The notes beneath the pieces were generated by a model. That model was not told the DNA's origin and did not search any database. It was given only the letters and a program-made list of their open reading frames with translations. Below, piece after piece: positions 1 to 13,909 of a DNA stretch of 64,000 nucleotides (its first letter is position 1; every line of letters begins with the position of its first letter). The stretch comes from Sclerurus mexicanus (Eukaryota > Chordata > Aves > Passeriformes > Furnariidae), in contig VWZF01003203.1 in NCBI GenBank assembly GCA_013396755.1, positions 62,001 to 126,000 of the forward strand. Direction: 5' to 3'. Position numbers and translations under genes: made by a program.

Positions 1-1199
1 TGTATTTTATAGTACAAAGAGTTGATCTGGTTAGGAAGAAATGTTCCTCAATAATTTTCTAAATTTTCCCCTCTTGTTTAGAGGATCTTGCAACAAGCTG
101 TACATCACAGATTAGATAAGATAGTTATGCTGCTTTACTTGTGTCCTTAATTGTAATGTAAATATTTTTCTAAAAACTTGAAAACATCTGCAGTATTAAA
201 CAAAACTTTAAAATATATAAATTATAAAGTTGAACTAAATGATTTTGGCTGCATTCATTTTACTTTCACTAAATCTGATTTATTACTATTCACAACCCAG
301 GTTTTACTAACTTTTAATTTGCTTTCATCTAAAGCTGTAGTAAAATGGAGCAGAGTTCATTTGATGTGCTGTACAAAGAGAACTCAGAAGGCTCAGACCT
401 CTATCTGTACCACCCTGAACACTTTCCAGGAAGTACTGAATCTGTACTGATATTTTTTAGACAGAATAATGATGTCTTTGGCAAAGAGAGGCACCAACAA
501 TTATTTCCCAGCAATCAGAAAGACAAACTGGTATCTATGACTGCATTGTACTGAAAAAGCCTATGACTCCTCCACAATAACCTTTAATATCAAACACAGT
601 AGCAGCTTTTACAAGCTCTTAAAGAAGGCATTACCTTACCCCCTGCCCCAATAGCTAGACTGAAAGACATGGATAAAGTATCCAAGGCCAAACCAGGTAG
701 CATATTCCCAAGTAAAGCTACATCTCAAAGCCCTTTTTCCTGATCTAGTTTGCCCTTTTGCTTCCCCTGTGTAAATAAGGAAGACAAAAGTCATAAGAAA
801 CTGAAGTAATGCATAACAGATACCAAAAACCAGCATGATACATGATTACAGTGTGCTGCGAGCAGCTCACACATTGAGGAGAATTCAAACAATAGCAAAT
901 GCTCTGTGATTTGGACATTGAGAATTCCCTGGACTCCTTTTCCTATGAGCAAGCTATTGAGAAACACTGACATTTGGGCAATAAAAAACGCACCAAGAGA
1001 ACACTGATTGCCCAATACAACTGCCATTGTAGTTTTCCTAGCTAGGGAAACCAATTCCCCCCTTCATCTACACTGCTGATTTGTCACAGCTTCTTTAACT
1101 AGTGCTGACAACAGGCCATTCACATCACTGTGCATTGTACCACACAGTTTCAGACTGATCCTAAGAAAGGCATCTAACTGTATCTCAAGCTACTAAAAA

Positions 1200-1285
1200 G
1201 CAAAAAAAACCCCAACATATTTTCCAAGAGTAGGGGATAAAAAAAACAACCAACCAAAAAACCCAAAACCAAACATCCAAACAAA
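1200..1285. repeat. A/C-rich low-complexity patch
   Basis: Runs of AAAAAAA alternate with CCAACCAAAAAACCCAAAAC-type sequence. No element adjoins it that I can recognise. Confidence 0.8.
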
Positions 1286-2092
1286 AGAGCAGGAATGCTT
1301 TCAGTTTAATCCCATTCTTTAAATAGAATATTACAAATTAGAAGAGCCAAAAGATCCCCAAATCGATAAACTTTCAGTAACTGAGCTTACCAATAAGCCT
1401 GCTGTAAAACCAGCAAATAAGATCAGTCAAAAACCAGTTTCCATAACATTTTATCTTACCATAATTAAGACAACTTATACCACCAGAATGAAAATCACCC
1501 TTGAGCTTTGTGAACAAATACAATGCAACATGGACACAGTCATTCTAAGAAACCAAAGCCAATTTACTTCTAATTCAATCTTGCACAAGAACAGAGAGTC
1601 ATGCAGTGACCTGATAGGATTTTTTTTTCTAAAATGGCAAAACACTGCTGGCTTGTGATATTCTAGGAATACACACAATACTGGACCATCACACCTCGTT
1701 TCAAAGTCTGCACAATGTCTCTGGCATTATCTGAACACAGGGTGAAGCTACAGACTTGGCTCTATACTACATCTGAGCATACTCTTCTGAAAGGCATCCT
1801 CCCTAAATAATCCATGAAATATTTATGAACTGAAGACGAAACTGTGCCTCAGGGAGAGAATGCCATAGGGGAAATGATACAGGGGACTGGAAGATACGCT
1901 GAAAGTTAATGCAATTCCATATATTTCCTTTCCTTCATACTCTTACTGGTCGCCAGCACACAACAAACAGAAGATTAATTTCAATGTTCTCTTCTATTTT
2001 CATTTTGAGAAACAACTAGGATTTGATTATTTCAGCTCTTGGTAAGAGAGAAATAAATGAAGATTCCTCACATTCCTCAGAAAAGAACAAAG

Positions 2093-2176
2093 GTGCTTCA
2101 TCCAACTGGGCACTTTGAGATTTAAGAATTTTGTAAGAAATTCGTAAATCTCAAAGTGCCCAGTTGGATGAAGCAC
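2093..2176. repeat. Near-perfect 84-bp inverted repeat (hairpin)
   Basis: The left arm 2093-2124 (starting GTGCTTCATCCAACTGGGCA) is the exact reverse complement of the right arm 2145-2176 (ending CCAGTTGGATGAAGCAC), giving 32 uninterrupted base pairs. Inside, after one A/G mismatch, GAATTT pairs with AAATTC for 6 more base pairs, closing on a 6-nt loop (TGTAAG). Pairing stops abruptly at both outer ends. The hairpin would form in the GNAL pre-mRNA and, if transcribed, on the other strand. No transposase, target-site duplication or second copy was seen in the window. The size is similar to a miRNA precursor, but the stem is more perfect than is usual. Confidence 0.95.
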
Positions 2177-5100
2177 ATAACTGAGGCCATGTAGTTGGAG
2201 AAGAAATGCTCCTTTAACTTAAAAAGGTCGTTTCTTACAGACAAAGAAGACTTCACACAAATATTTTAAAGGCTTATGGTTGAAGGAAGTTTGTACCCCC
2301 AAGCCAGGGTCTACTTGTTACTTTATTTCTGAGAAGGAGATATCTTAGCTACCTACTCTATTTAAAAGCGTAAGTGCATATAAATCTTAATCTTTGATTT
2401 GTCAGCAGTTTGAAAATTCATGCACACTCTGCAACATTTGAGAATTTCCAGCACACGTCAGGAAGAGTTTCTGATGGATTTTTTTCACTTGAGACTCATG
2501 AAGTAAGAGTGGATTTACTAAAAAAAATGAAAACATCTGTTCTGAAAGAGATGTCTATTTCTCCCCCTTTTTTCCTGCTGGTATGCTTTGATACTGACTA
2601 CATCAATACATAAAGTAAAAAAGTATGAAATCATTAAAAAAAGGTCAAAGGAGGATTTGGAATAGTAGATAGATAAGTCAACCTTATATATACCCAAGTA
2701 GATATCCAAGAAATCTTACTGTGATTGCCCAGACTAACACATTACCTTCTATCTCAAGAGCCCAGAGGCTCCATATCATAGCAAATAATCAATCTGTCAA
2801 GAATAAAACAACGAACAAACAAAACAGGGTAAAGCAAAGAAACGGATCTGCAGATATTATTAGTAAGTGGAGAGAAAAAAGGGAAATATGTCAGCCATCA
2901 AATTTAGATCAAGACCACAGGTCAGTCATAGGTCTGTGCACAGGAACAGAGGAAAAGGGACAATGCAACTGAAGCCCAAACATGCTGGATTCTGCTCAGA
3001 AGACTTCCAGCCAGTGTTGTAGTAACTGTTACATATGTGTAAGGTGAGAAACCTCCAGAAAATAAGCAGTTTTTATGCTGAAATATCTCCAAAACAGTGT
3101 GATAGCAAGATATGACTGTGACTCAGTTTTAAGAAAGAAAATTTTTGAAACATCAGCAATTCATAACTTTTCAAGGGTTGGAGAAAGCCACTGAGTCCTC
3201 TGAAGAAGTCATGAATTCTTTCACAGGTTTTCACAGACTTCTATAGACAGGGAAATACTGAATGTTGTGCTTACAGGGCACTGTACTGGACACCAATTTT
3301 TTGTCGTGAGCTTATTCTCTGTTTTGTAGGCAAAGAAGACAGTAGCACACCTGTTAAAAGAGCAACTCCTGCCCCAGTGCTCTGAGGTCCACACCAAACA
3401 GAAAACTGCAACCAATCCTATTAGAGGTAGAATGAAACTAGGACTATTCACTTGGAAAGCTTTCACTAATTTTCCTATGGAAAAAAGTGTAGTTGTGCTC
3501 ATAGCCTACTAGTGCAGACAACATCCATCTTCAGGAACAATGAAGCTAAAACAGATGAAGAAACCTGTCTTGACCGTGGAGAAAGACACTTATTTTAAGC
3601 TCATCACACAGGCTGAAGGGTTCAGAAGATTAAGTATTTTGGAATTGTCCTTCACATACTTCCTTTCCAAAGAAATTCACAGAATGCCTACAGAAGATTA
3701 CTTTTGTTGTACTTTTTTTCATTGCCATTAAAGGCAATTTTTTTCTACATTTCAGTTGTAGTCTTCCATAATTTTCTGATGACTTCACAGTATTCATACT
3801 TATGTTTATGGTAACTGCTCTTTAGCCAGCCTAGCTAATTGCTCAGAAGGGAACTGTATTAAAATTTATGCAAGTTTCTGAACATTCACCTATGTTGTGC
3901 TCCTCATATAGTGTGGAAATAGAAGATCTCACTAGCAAAGTTTCTCCTTTTGCTGTTTCCAGGATCTTCTGAGGTGGTGGGGTTTTGTTCCCCAATATCC
4001 ATTCTGCTCATTTCTATCAGGACACAGGTTAACTCACCTTGACATTGTGCAATCTCATATCTTTAAAATTTGCCTTTGTTGAAGAGACATAAGACATTTT
4101 TTTGACATTCCTGACAAAAAATACTTAGTGCTTCTTTTACTTTCACTTTATTTGTGAACCTATATTTATTATCTTTGCCCAACTACAATATTCTCTTACG
4201 TCTTCCTTTCATCCTCCAAAAAGGCATAACTCCTCTACAACTTATGTAAGAATATTCCTAATTTTTAATCATAATATAATCATTCTTTCAGCATATTGTA
4301 TATTTTATGATGATCTCTCTGACAGAGGTACAGAATCGTGCACTTAATAAATAAGTTAACCAATTTCTATACATTAACTTCAACAGAAGTCTCACTCTTG
4401 CCACTTTTGCATACCATAATTTGCTGATTATTACTCTGGGAGTACTATCGAGTCAAAACCTAAGTTTTGTCTGTCTTGGTTTGCACTGACAGGAAACAGT
4501 GTGCACTCTGCACCACAACCTCCTCTGCAGAACCTCGCACCTTGACGTCAGACATCAGCTGCCTACAAACCACCAAGGCAAGAGGTGACTAGTTAGTGCA
4601 TAACACAAGGTAAAGCAAACCAACAGAAAACCAAAACACCACAACCCAAAAAATAAACAAAAAGACTTCCACACAGTTAAGACAAAATGAAACTTGGGGA
4701 AAACTAGTGACTACATTTCACCCCTTTTCTCTGAACAAAAACAACAACGCTGATGTAATGAACTATAGTTTACTACGATTACTTCAGTTCTGTAGAATGT
4801 AGCAACATGTTTGTTCACCGGCATCTGTCTCTTTAGAGAAAAGCTTTTCTAAGCAGAACCCAGTATGTCTGTGGTGAAAATCTAGTTTATGGGAAACTCA
4901 CTGGAAAAAAGGTTTCTAAGATCCTGACAATGTAAGATAATAGGACAACCAACTGCAGGGACCCTGAAAATAAAAGTCACACTAGACAAAGAAGTTCCTT
5001 TACCAGCTAAGCTTACTTCTACATTCCCTAAAACCAGAATAAACGCTAGCAGCAACAGTGTTCCTCAACAATCTACGGCTCTTTAAAGAACTATTTTTTA

Positions 5101-8100
5101 ATAATTGCTATAGTAGCATTGCCAGTTACAGGTTTGACATAGTTGTGCCAGTAAGTAAGTGGAGGCCAAGAAATTATGCCCATGCTGACCATTAAACTTC
5201 TTCACATTGTAGTTGGAAGGAAACTTAATAAAGAATAATTATTCAAAATCTGTACCACTGGAGTTTCAGGATGCAGATCTTCCCAACCCCAAATACATCC
5301 TTCTAAACCACAAGAAAGGCAGTGAAGCCTTCTTAAACAAAGATAAAAAATAGCACGGAGGCAAAGACATGGAGAAATGTACCAGCAGACTTCGGTCAGA
5401 AAAAACACACTTAAGCTTTACATTTTCATATTCAGACCAATTTAATTCTGTAATTAAGTGTCTGAAAAACAAAAAATCCATTCACAACCTCCCTGCAATG
5501 TTCAGGAAAGGAAACTAAAACTAAAAGTAGTTCTCAGAAAACCCATACAGCTGATTTCAAGATTCACCTTTTCCTGCACTAGCACTTAGGTATGAAAATT
5601 CCTTAAATTAATTTCTCTTTTTTGATTACAAATGCAGGAATTGTCAGAGGAGTAGTAAATTAAGGAAAAATGATTTTTTAAACCAATTCTAGAACAAATG
5701 AACTTCCACAAATTTTATTCTGAAAGACAATTATTTGGTGTGTCTGTTAGACACACTGATACATCTTATATGTATTTACTTTTCTTCTGCTTAATTTAGG
5801 CTCAAATTAAACTTTGTGTAACCCCCCACAATATAACAAACACTTCTAATTAAATCAGAAAGAATACTTTTAGAACAGACATGACCGAAACAGTTTCTCT
5901 GAAGTCAAATAAACTTTTTAGAAATTCTAGCAGCATCACTGTTGTCTTGTATTAAAAGGAACAAAATTAGCTTTAATTTAATTATGAGAAGTGGAGAGAT
6001 GGCCTTGAACTGCTTAGTCTCTCAGTCTGATATGCTTTAAAATTGGGATTATAACCAAATTGACAAATACAATGACTCTACTTTGGTTTAGTCTGAGGTG
6101 TAAAATTTATTTTTCAAGAAGAGTTCTTAGCCTTTACACTTTTTCAGTACAATAGAAACCGTATTTTATTTTCTTATTGCTTAACTTCTGCATTCCATCT
6201 TTCTTTTTCTAAATCTGTTGGTGCAGCGTTGATTTAGAAAAACACCACCACTCAAACCCTGGCTTCTTGCAGATCCCAACATAAACAAGGCTGTGTACAT
6301 ATACTAGTGCAGAGGAGCCTGTGTATGCAGTCTGGCCAGTGAGCAGTTCCTTAAGGAAGAAATAAGATTCTTGGCCTTTCTTTATCCTGTCATGTGAAAC
6401 TATCTACTTGAAAAAAGAAAAGTTGACCATCCCTGAGTGAAAAAAATGCATGTGGCATTTAAGGAAAGTCAAACCCCAAGTGTAAATAATTTGACAGTAT
6501 CCTGTACAACCTGTCATTAAATTTTCAGTGCTTTTCTTTCTTTTTTAAGCATTCAACTTACAGTTATTACACAGCTGTTATATTAAATTTATTATGTAAA
6601 CAAGCATTTCACAGTAGTTTAGGTTTAAGGTAACAGAATATGGAACACATTTTTCTCTAGAGCATAGCAAAAAAGAAATTCCACAGAAAAAAAATTTAAA
6701 ATACATTTGTATTACATAGTTATAAGCTTATTAATAAGGTAATGCATGCTTTAACCAACTAATCTCTGCCACGGAGAACATACACACAGACTTGACAATG
6801 AATTGTAAATGAACAGATTGAATTAAACTCTGTATCAATCAACATGGGCTGGAGAAGTGGAATAAATACAAGTGACTCTCAACATACCCTGCAATATAAT
6901 GAAGCTGGCTTTGGTCATAGTTTACTCTTTCTCCCACGCATACACTAAAAGAGTCCTAAACGAGGAACAGCACATAAACAACACCACAACTGACAGAATG
7001 ACCTAAAACTTCCTTCCGAAATCGACTCATAAATCTCGCCTGCAGATTCTAGATAACCAGCATCGTCAGTTTTATTTCACTGGAAGATGTTTTGACTGGC
7101 TGATGCTGAACAATGATTCACAATCAAGATTTCTGGAGTTAAGCTGTATCAGCATGTTTACTGTAAGTGATGCTTAGTTTTACTCTTTCTTTAACTTGCC
7201 AGTAGGGAATACACAGGTTTTAAGGTTCTCTTTACTGGCAGTTATCTGTACTCTAGATAAGACATAAACTTTCAAAGCAGCTTTCAAAGTCTGCTTATTA
7301 AACTTTGTTATTTTCCATTCCTACATTTTAATGAGACCATGTGTTATTTTTAATATGCAATACTCCAAGAAAATGCTCCTCAGTGAAGTCCAATCCCACA
7401 GAGAAGTCCTCCCTTTCTGCTGCTCAGTATCCAGATTCTGGCCATTTTCGCCTGTCACACTGGCCCACTGTACCAGTTCACTGACTCAGCCCTGTACCAG
7501 TGCCTATTCTCATCTGTCCTCACAGCTCTGAGGCAAAATAAACACAGTCTTTTCTCTTTTAGCAATAAATGCAACAGAACACTCTTTCTTTGTTATACAG
7601 AGTATTGATGCTTCAAGCACATATATATCAAGAGTGACGCTGAGTGTCTTGATTCTTCAGCAGACTTTTATTCAGGCTCTAAACGCACTTGAAATATGTA
7701 TTGCAGGTACAATTGCAAAAGCCTGACGTTTACCTCTGCAGAAGGGATATGGAAAAACATATCTCCAAATTAAACATAGGATACTAAGAGAGCAAACTAA
7801 ATGCAGACAAGCTCAACAAAGGGACCTACTTGCAATCCTCCAATTTGCTTAATGGATCACATTTCCAAAGGAGGCTGAGTTGCTGTGTTACACTATCCTG
7901 CACCTATTATTACCCTGTGTGTGCAAACAGCCAGGAAAAAAATGAAGAAAACTGTTCATCAGGTGTTCAGGAAAAACTGAAAAAATTGTTGACTAGGGAG
8001 GAAAGAATTGTTTCCTCAACAGAGGAAATATAGCCAGTTTTGCTTCATTTTTCAAAGGAAACTACAGATGTCTAATAAAACATCTTAAAAAGAGCCAAAT

Positions 8101-8687
8101 TGTATTTTCATGCATTTGTCGTAACTTTGTTTGGTCTTCAGACTTTACTGCTCTTTTAAATTGAGATTAAAGAACATTTTATATTTTTCCGCCTTACAAC
8201 ATTTTGCTTGTTCTAAAACTGCAGAAAACAGACCCAGTCATATACAGAGAAGCATGTGGGAAAATGTACAGTTTAAATTTATGTTTGAGCAGCCCACCTA
8301 GGGCCACTTAAAGGCTTTGCCAACGGTAATTAGCTAATAAGTATTTGTCACATTGATTTTTAAAAGGCAGAGATGGTGCTGTGTTTACAAACTATCTTCT
8401 CTCACATTTTTTTTTTATTTGAGGAGTATTACTGTCTTCTCTAGGTATGGAAGGCATTTGCGAACTGAAGTGGCTACAACAGACAGGTACATGCCTGTCT
8501 GCCATTCTGGCTATTTGTGAATGGTGTTTTCATGTGCTTCATCCTCCAAACTGAAACTACAAAGACATTTTGGGGATTTCTACAGCTGCTTCTTCTCCAT
8601 ATTTTTGTATTTCTAACTAGTAGTACTATAACATCACGGTCACATTTGGAGTACCAAAATTAAGATAGAACTGGTAGAGTCTAACAA

Positions 8688-8700
8688 TTTTTTTTTTTTT
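8688..8700. repeat. Poly-T run (13 T)
   Basis: Uninterrupted T run; no SINE or LINE body was recognised beside it. Confidence 0.9.
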
Positions 8701-9381
8701 CATACATGAGGCCAAAAAGGGGAGCAACATCAACAAAAAATCAAAGTAACACAGGAAAAGGTTCTTTCATAGAAATCCCAGTGCATATTTTAAGAAACCA
8801 CAATTCTGCCCCTCAAGAGTGTGGTCTATTAGTTAGTAAACAGTGAAAAATGTAAGCGTTACACACTGCAGAATGACTTTCGTCCTATCTGGCAAGCACC
8901 TCTGTTTAGAAGACTCATCAGTAAGGTTAATCTGTAAATATAACCTCTCTTTTTTTCTACCATTAAATAACAATTTACTGGTTGTTAAGGTTTATAGTTC
9001 AAACCAGGTAAGTGGAGAAAACCATGAATTCACCAACAAAATTTGCTTCTAACTCAAGTAATGAATTTTTAAGGTTTGAAAGTGATAGCACATGAGAGAT
9101 TTTAAAAAGAAAAAATGAAGAAACTTCATCATCACAGTGAGTTGTTTATCTATGAACCGGAAGAGAATTTTAGATGGAAGAAAATCATGTTATGGTTTTC
9201 CTGTATCACCATAAAAATTTAGTTCTTAAAATCTATTTACGTGAAACATTTAGAATGAATATTTTTTCTCATTTTTCTAGGTAAAAAGCATTTGTCCTGT
9301 ATTTAATAAGCAGTTAGCAAGTTTAAAAAGAATCACTGCTTTAAAAAATAGTCTCTAGATAATAACAACAGAACCAACAAC

Positions 9382-9397
9382 AATAATAATAATAATA
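9382..9397. repeat. Short (AAT)n microsatellite
   Basis: Five AAT units within an AAC/AAT-rich context. Confidence 0.9.
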
Positions 9398-10198
9398 GTG
9401 TTTATCATAAATCCATCCACATTTACTTCACTACCAGTCATGAAGAAAGAACATAGCAGTATACCAGACTGCAATGCCACACTACACAAAAGATGCAGAT
9501 AATGCCAAGGTAGCTTTTCTGACCTCCAGCTGTAAGAGGGAATTTAGGGATATCTATGTCCATACTAGCAATTAAACCGTATGTCTAGGAGAGCACACGG
9601 AATGTCAGAAATATGCTTGGTTTCAACAAGTGCTGCTGTTGAGAAAGCAATTATCTGTTTTCTCACATCAAGAGTTGAATCTGTTGACAACAACACAAAG
9701 AACTATGTTTCTTTTAATTACTCCACCTAATACTAGGATAGATGCCCCACAAATTGGCCAAAACCCTTCTCCAACACAGGATAACTGCAAAGAAAAAGAA
9801 TACGAGGTGTGTCGTTTCTGTGTATATTAGCTCAAATATAGAATCAATTTCCTTTGGCCAAGCTCAAATCCATTGTGTTTGCTTTCCTGAGAACTTGCAT
9901 AATAAAGTTTTATTAGCCCAAATGTTTGCATAGAGACCAATTTAGGCCTTCACTACCAAGTATATCAGAAGTGGTGTATTTTATCAGGGAAAGAAGGCTG
10001 ATAGACAAGCTGGGATAAAGTATTGGCTGATGGCAGGGTTCTTTTAAATCCTTGGTCAACTTCCTACACTGAGGAACTCAGTGAGCTGAAATACAATCCT
10101 TCCAGCTAGGGCCACCCTAACACATACGCGGTGTTATTTCACATGAATGCAACGGGACAAAATTCAGCTCTGGAAACTTCCAATAAAACTGCAAGTAG

Positions 10199-10213
10199 TT
10201 TTTTTTTTTTTTT
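10199..10213. repeat. Poly-T run (15 T)
   Basis: Uninterrupted T run, with no recognised retrotransposon attached. Followed by a pyrimidine-rich stretch. Confidence 0.9.
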
Positions 10214-10926
10214 CTAACAACCATGTATTTTGCCAGCTGCGTGTTACCTCAAAGAGAATTGGATGTTTTGCTTTTGCCCTTTTACTCCCCTTTCCAAAAT
10301 GCCTAGTTCTGCATGTCTACTCTGCTCTAATACTACCACCTTCCCCTGACAATGTCTAAGCATTTTAAGTATCCCCACACCTTTTTTAATTATCACTGCA
10401 ACTAATTTTACCAAGTCAACTGAATAACTGACATTGGAGTAACCAGTTTTAAGTTAACTCAACACTTAACTTTTGAAACAACATAGAGAAGTCACCAGAC
10501 TGGGAGTGCCTGATATCCCCCAAGGCTGACTGTGTTCTACAAAGTTTTTCAACTGCACTGCTGTCTCCAGGCACATGTGTTTGATTTCCAAGAAAAAGTG
10601 TATCTTCAGCAGCTTATCTGGGATTGCTGCATCAATTAGCACGTGGTACAGTTTGCAGTGAAGAAAGATGGCTTATCCTACAGAAACCATTTTCCCAGCA
10701 TTAGAGTGAAGTCAACCAACTCACATGTATAACACCAAACAGGTGGTTACTACCTATAATGCTACCTTGTGGCATGCTACTAGTTGAAAAGAAATTTTAT
10801 ATCTCGTCATTGCCACATAAATTAATTTACTTAAATTTATGAAGCTTTTAAAGATACAGAATCAATGTAACAGCTTTTTTTCTGGGTAATTTTTTAATTG
10901 AAGGTCATCATACCTGAACTTGTATT

Positions 10927-11415
10927 TCACAGAATCACAGAATCTGCCGAGTTGCAAGGGACCCACAAGGATCATTGAGGCCAACTCCTGGCCCTGCACT
11001 GGACCATCCCCAAGAGTCACATCATGTGTCTGAGAGCATTGACCAAATGCTTCTTGAACTCTGTCAGGCTTGGTGCTGTGGCCACTGCCCTGGGGAGTCT
11101 CTTCCAGTGCCCAACCACACTCTGGGTGAAGAACCTTTTTCTAATATCCAACCTAAACCTCCCCTGGCACAACTTCAGGCCATTCCCTCAGGTCCTGTCA
11201 CTGGCCACCACAGAGAAGAGATCAGTGCCTGCCCCTCCTCTTGCCCTCTAAAGGAAGTTGTAACTGCAGTGAGGTCTCACCTCAGTCTCCTCCCGATTGA
11301 ACACACCAAGTGTCCTCAGTCACTCCTCATACGGCTTCCCCTCAAGGCCCTTCACCATACTCATTGCCCTCCTTGGATGCTCTCTCACAGCTTAATGTTT
11401 TTCTTGTTCTACACT
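10927..11415 (-). mobile_element. CR1 LINE 3' fragment, minus strand
   Basis: The plus strand begins CACAGAATCACAGAATC and continues through AAGGGACCCACAAGGATC, TCTTCCAGTGCCCAACCACA and AACCTTTTTCTAATATCCAA. These are the reverse complement of the CR1 3' end as known from birds. The element is thus on the minus strand, sense with respect to GNAL, with its 3' terminus at 10927 and a 5' truncation near 11415, as is typical of CR1. A 163-codon plus-strand frame at 10975-11466 crosses it but is antisense to the element and is not a gene. The outer boundary at 11415 is approximate. Confidence 0.93.
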
Positions 11416-11806
11416 GATCTGTTCTACATTGATAGGAGTTTGCTTTGCCGTTCCTTACATGGATAGGATAAAATTTGGGCATTTGGCAATAGTATGAAGA
11501 AAGAAATATTAAAAATGGAGTTGCATTCATCTTATAGGAAACTATTCAATTTTTAGAAAACTCTCCTAGAATCATAAGAAATGTTTGAATTAACATATTT
11601 TTGTCTATGTACTAGTCATTTTAATGCCAAGAGAGCACTAAATCACAATCTGAAAACCAACCCCCTATAGATCTAGAATTCGCTGAATTTAAAGGATGTA
11701 AATATAGACAAAAATCACAGTAAAAAAATCACTCAAAGTAAATCAGATGTAAGATTTATCTTCATAAACCCTGCTGAAATCTGGGTAAGTCAAATGTGGA
11801 CACAAC

Positions 11807-11823
11807 CAAATCAAATCAAATCA
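11807..11823. repeat. Short (AAATC)n repeat
   Basis: Three AAATC units in tandem. Confidence 0.85.
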
Positions 11824-13896
11824 ACTTTTCAAATTAAGTATCCGTTTTTGAGATTAAACTGGAAATTTAACTTGAAAGAAATACTAAACCAGAGGACAGG
11901 GAAAACAATAACCTGCCAGCTTTATGATATTAATCTTGAAGAAACAGATGAAGGTCATTAGAGAATAAGATGGTTGATGGCCATGCAATACCTCCCCCTC
12001 CAAGAGTTACATAAACGTCTTTGTAGCTGGTGATAAAGAACAATTCTGATCTTTGCTGGCCCCTGGCTTGGTCACAGATTTGTATTTGTTACAACTATCA
12101 CATGATGCACCAACATGATGCGTGCACTAAATGTATTCCTTAACAATGAAAGAAGTGCAGATACATGGAGACTCATGTAAGAACATTAAAATGATCTGAC
12201 CAGCAGGCCTCATTCTCATTCCTGTGAAGGAACAGTGCCCTTGTAATTTAAAAGGGCATTGAAGATCAAGGAAAATCAACTTTCAGGCATAATGTAAATA
12301 AAACATTTTCCTCTGTGTCTTTCTACTACCTCTGATTCCAGCAAAATACTTCTCCCACAGTAATAAAGAAAATTAGGTTAAGTTTTAAAAATACAGAAGC
12401 TCTGTACTGTAGCCAAATTAAACTATTCTGAAATACACTGTATTTGTAACTCATTTAACAGTCAGCAAGTTTGGCCGTTGACATTATAATTTGCTAATAA
12501 TGCTTTTCAGTATTTTAGTCAGCCACTCAACTTACAGTCCAATGATTTAGTAACACACTAGGATTTTTTGGGGTTTGCTTTGGTTTCTCTTAAGTAGAGA
12601 AATAGGTGGTGACCTACTGACAATGTTCTTCCATCACTGTCAAGTAGAAGATTAGGATTTCACTGCTTGTGTGGAATGCTTTCTCCTAAGGCCAATGTAA
12701 TGGAAACAGTAAGCATGTGTATCTGCATTACACTCACCTTTTCTCTTTTACCAGTTAAATATGACCATAGACAGGTTCTGAGAGAAATGCCACGAGCTCC
12801 TGCTGAGCCACAAAGACAGCACCCTCACCCTCAGTATTTTCTAAGTGCATGAAAGAATTCATATGTGGGCATCACAACTGTATTTCTAACCCAGTCTCAC
12901 ACGCTCTGTCAGTTATGAGATAGACGTGACTCCAACCCCCCTGAAGAAAGTCCATCCAATGCTAGCACAGGAATGTTCTTCTGGGTAAAGCAACTACTGT
13001 TGTTGTCCAATATATAAGTATATATGTGCAGCAAAGATGTAGTAACTTTTAAAACTCCTTTTAATTGATTCTATTGATATAATTTTAATTTTCAAGGAAC
13101 GATAGAGAAAAGTTGGGTGTAATTTTAACATCTTTCTTTCTGTTAAGATTACACTTCACTGTTTTAAATCATCAATACCTGTGAGAAAAAGCGTGTTTAA
13201 TCAAATCAATGACACTTGTTCCTAAGCTTCAAGTCTCTGCTCTAAGACTGAAGGTATGTAAACATTGGTAAGTCACTTAGTTGTTACATTTTTAGGTAGA
13301 TTATGAAAGGAAAAGCACAGATACACTCAAGGAGTATTTAAGTATCAAATTATAAAGGGTTTTGAAGGTGAAGAAATATGCAAACATTGTATTTACTACT
13401 ACAAAAAGTAATCTCAGAATAAAGCAAAAGCAAGACAGGTAGAAGATATGGTGGGAAGAGACAGAAAAAATCCCTAATAAACTACTTTAAATCTTCAAGA
13501 AATAATGGTAGTAGGATTGAGTTTCATGTTTCAGGACAGTGGACTTAATTCTAAATACATTTTTTTCCCCTCATTTCTGTTTCTGTTTTGGACATAAAAT
13601 GAGACTGAACAGTCTTCTCCATGTCAAAGCCTGTAGAAAGGCTTCTTTTTTTTTTTAAAGGAAAGCACACTACCATTAACACTGTAATTCAGTGTCTTCC
13701 TGGTTTTGTCGGTCCTTTCAGCACCATGTTTTCAAAGCAGGATAGGGAGACTGCTACTGATCAGTAAAGTGTTACATTCATTTATTTTGTGTCATTATTC
13801 TATTTCCTTAGTCTGATGTCTTATTTGAGTGTATTAATAGATACCATAAACAGTCAGTCTGCACTTACCAGCAAGCACAGCTCAGATCTGTACTAT

Positions 13897-13909
13897 GGTG
13901 GTGGTGGTG
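13897..13909. repeat. Short (GGT)n repeat
   Basis: Four GGT units in tandem. Confidence 0.85.

Noticed and set aside
397..434. Minus-strand TTCAGTACTTCCTGGAAAG, resembling an acceptor plus YFLE, the start of the next GNAL exon
   Set aside because: The phase does not fit: the previous exon already supplies TA. The following residues (SVQGGTDR) do not match the family. Treated as chance.
8536..8555. GTGCTTCATCC, the first 11 bases of the hairpin arm, recurring at 8.5 kb
   Set aside because: Similarity ends after about 11 bases, so it is not a second copy of the hairpin arm.
10975..11466. 163-codon plus-strand open frame, the longest in the window
   Set aside because: It runs through a minus-strand CR1 3' fragment and is antisense to it; the sequence is explained by the repeat.
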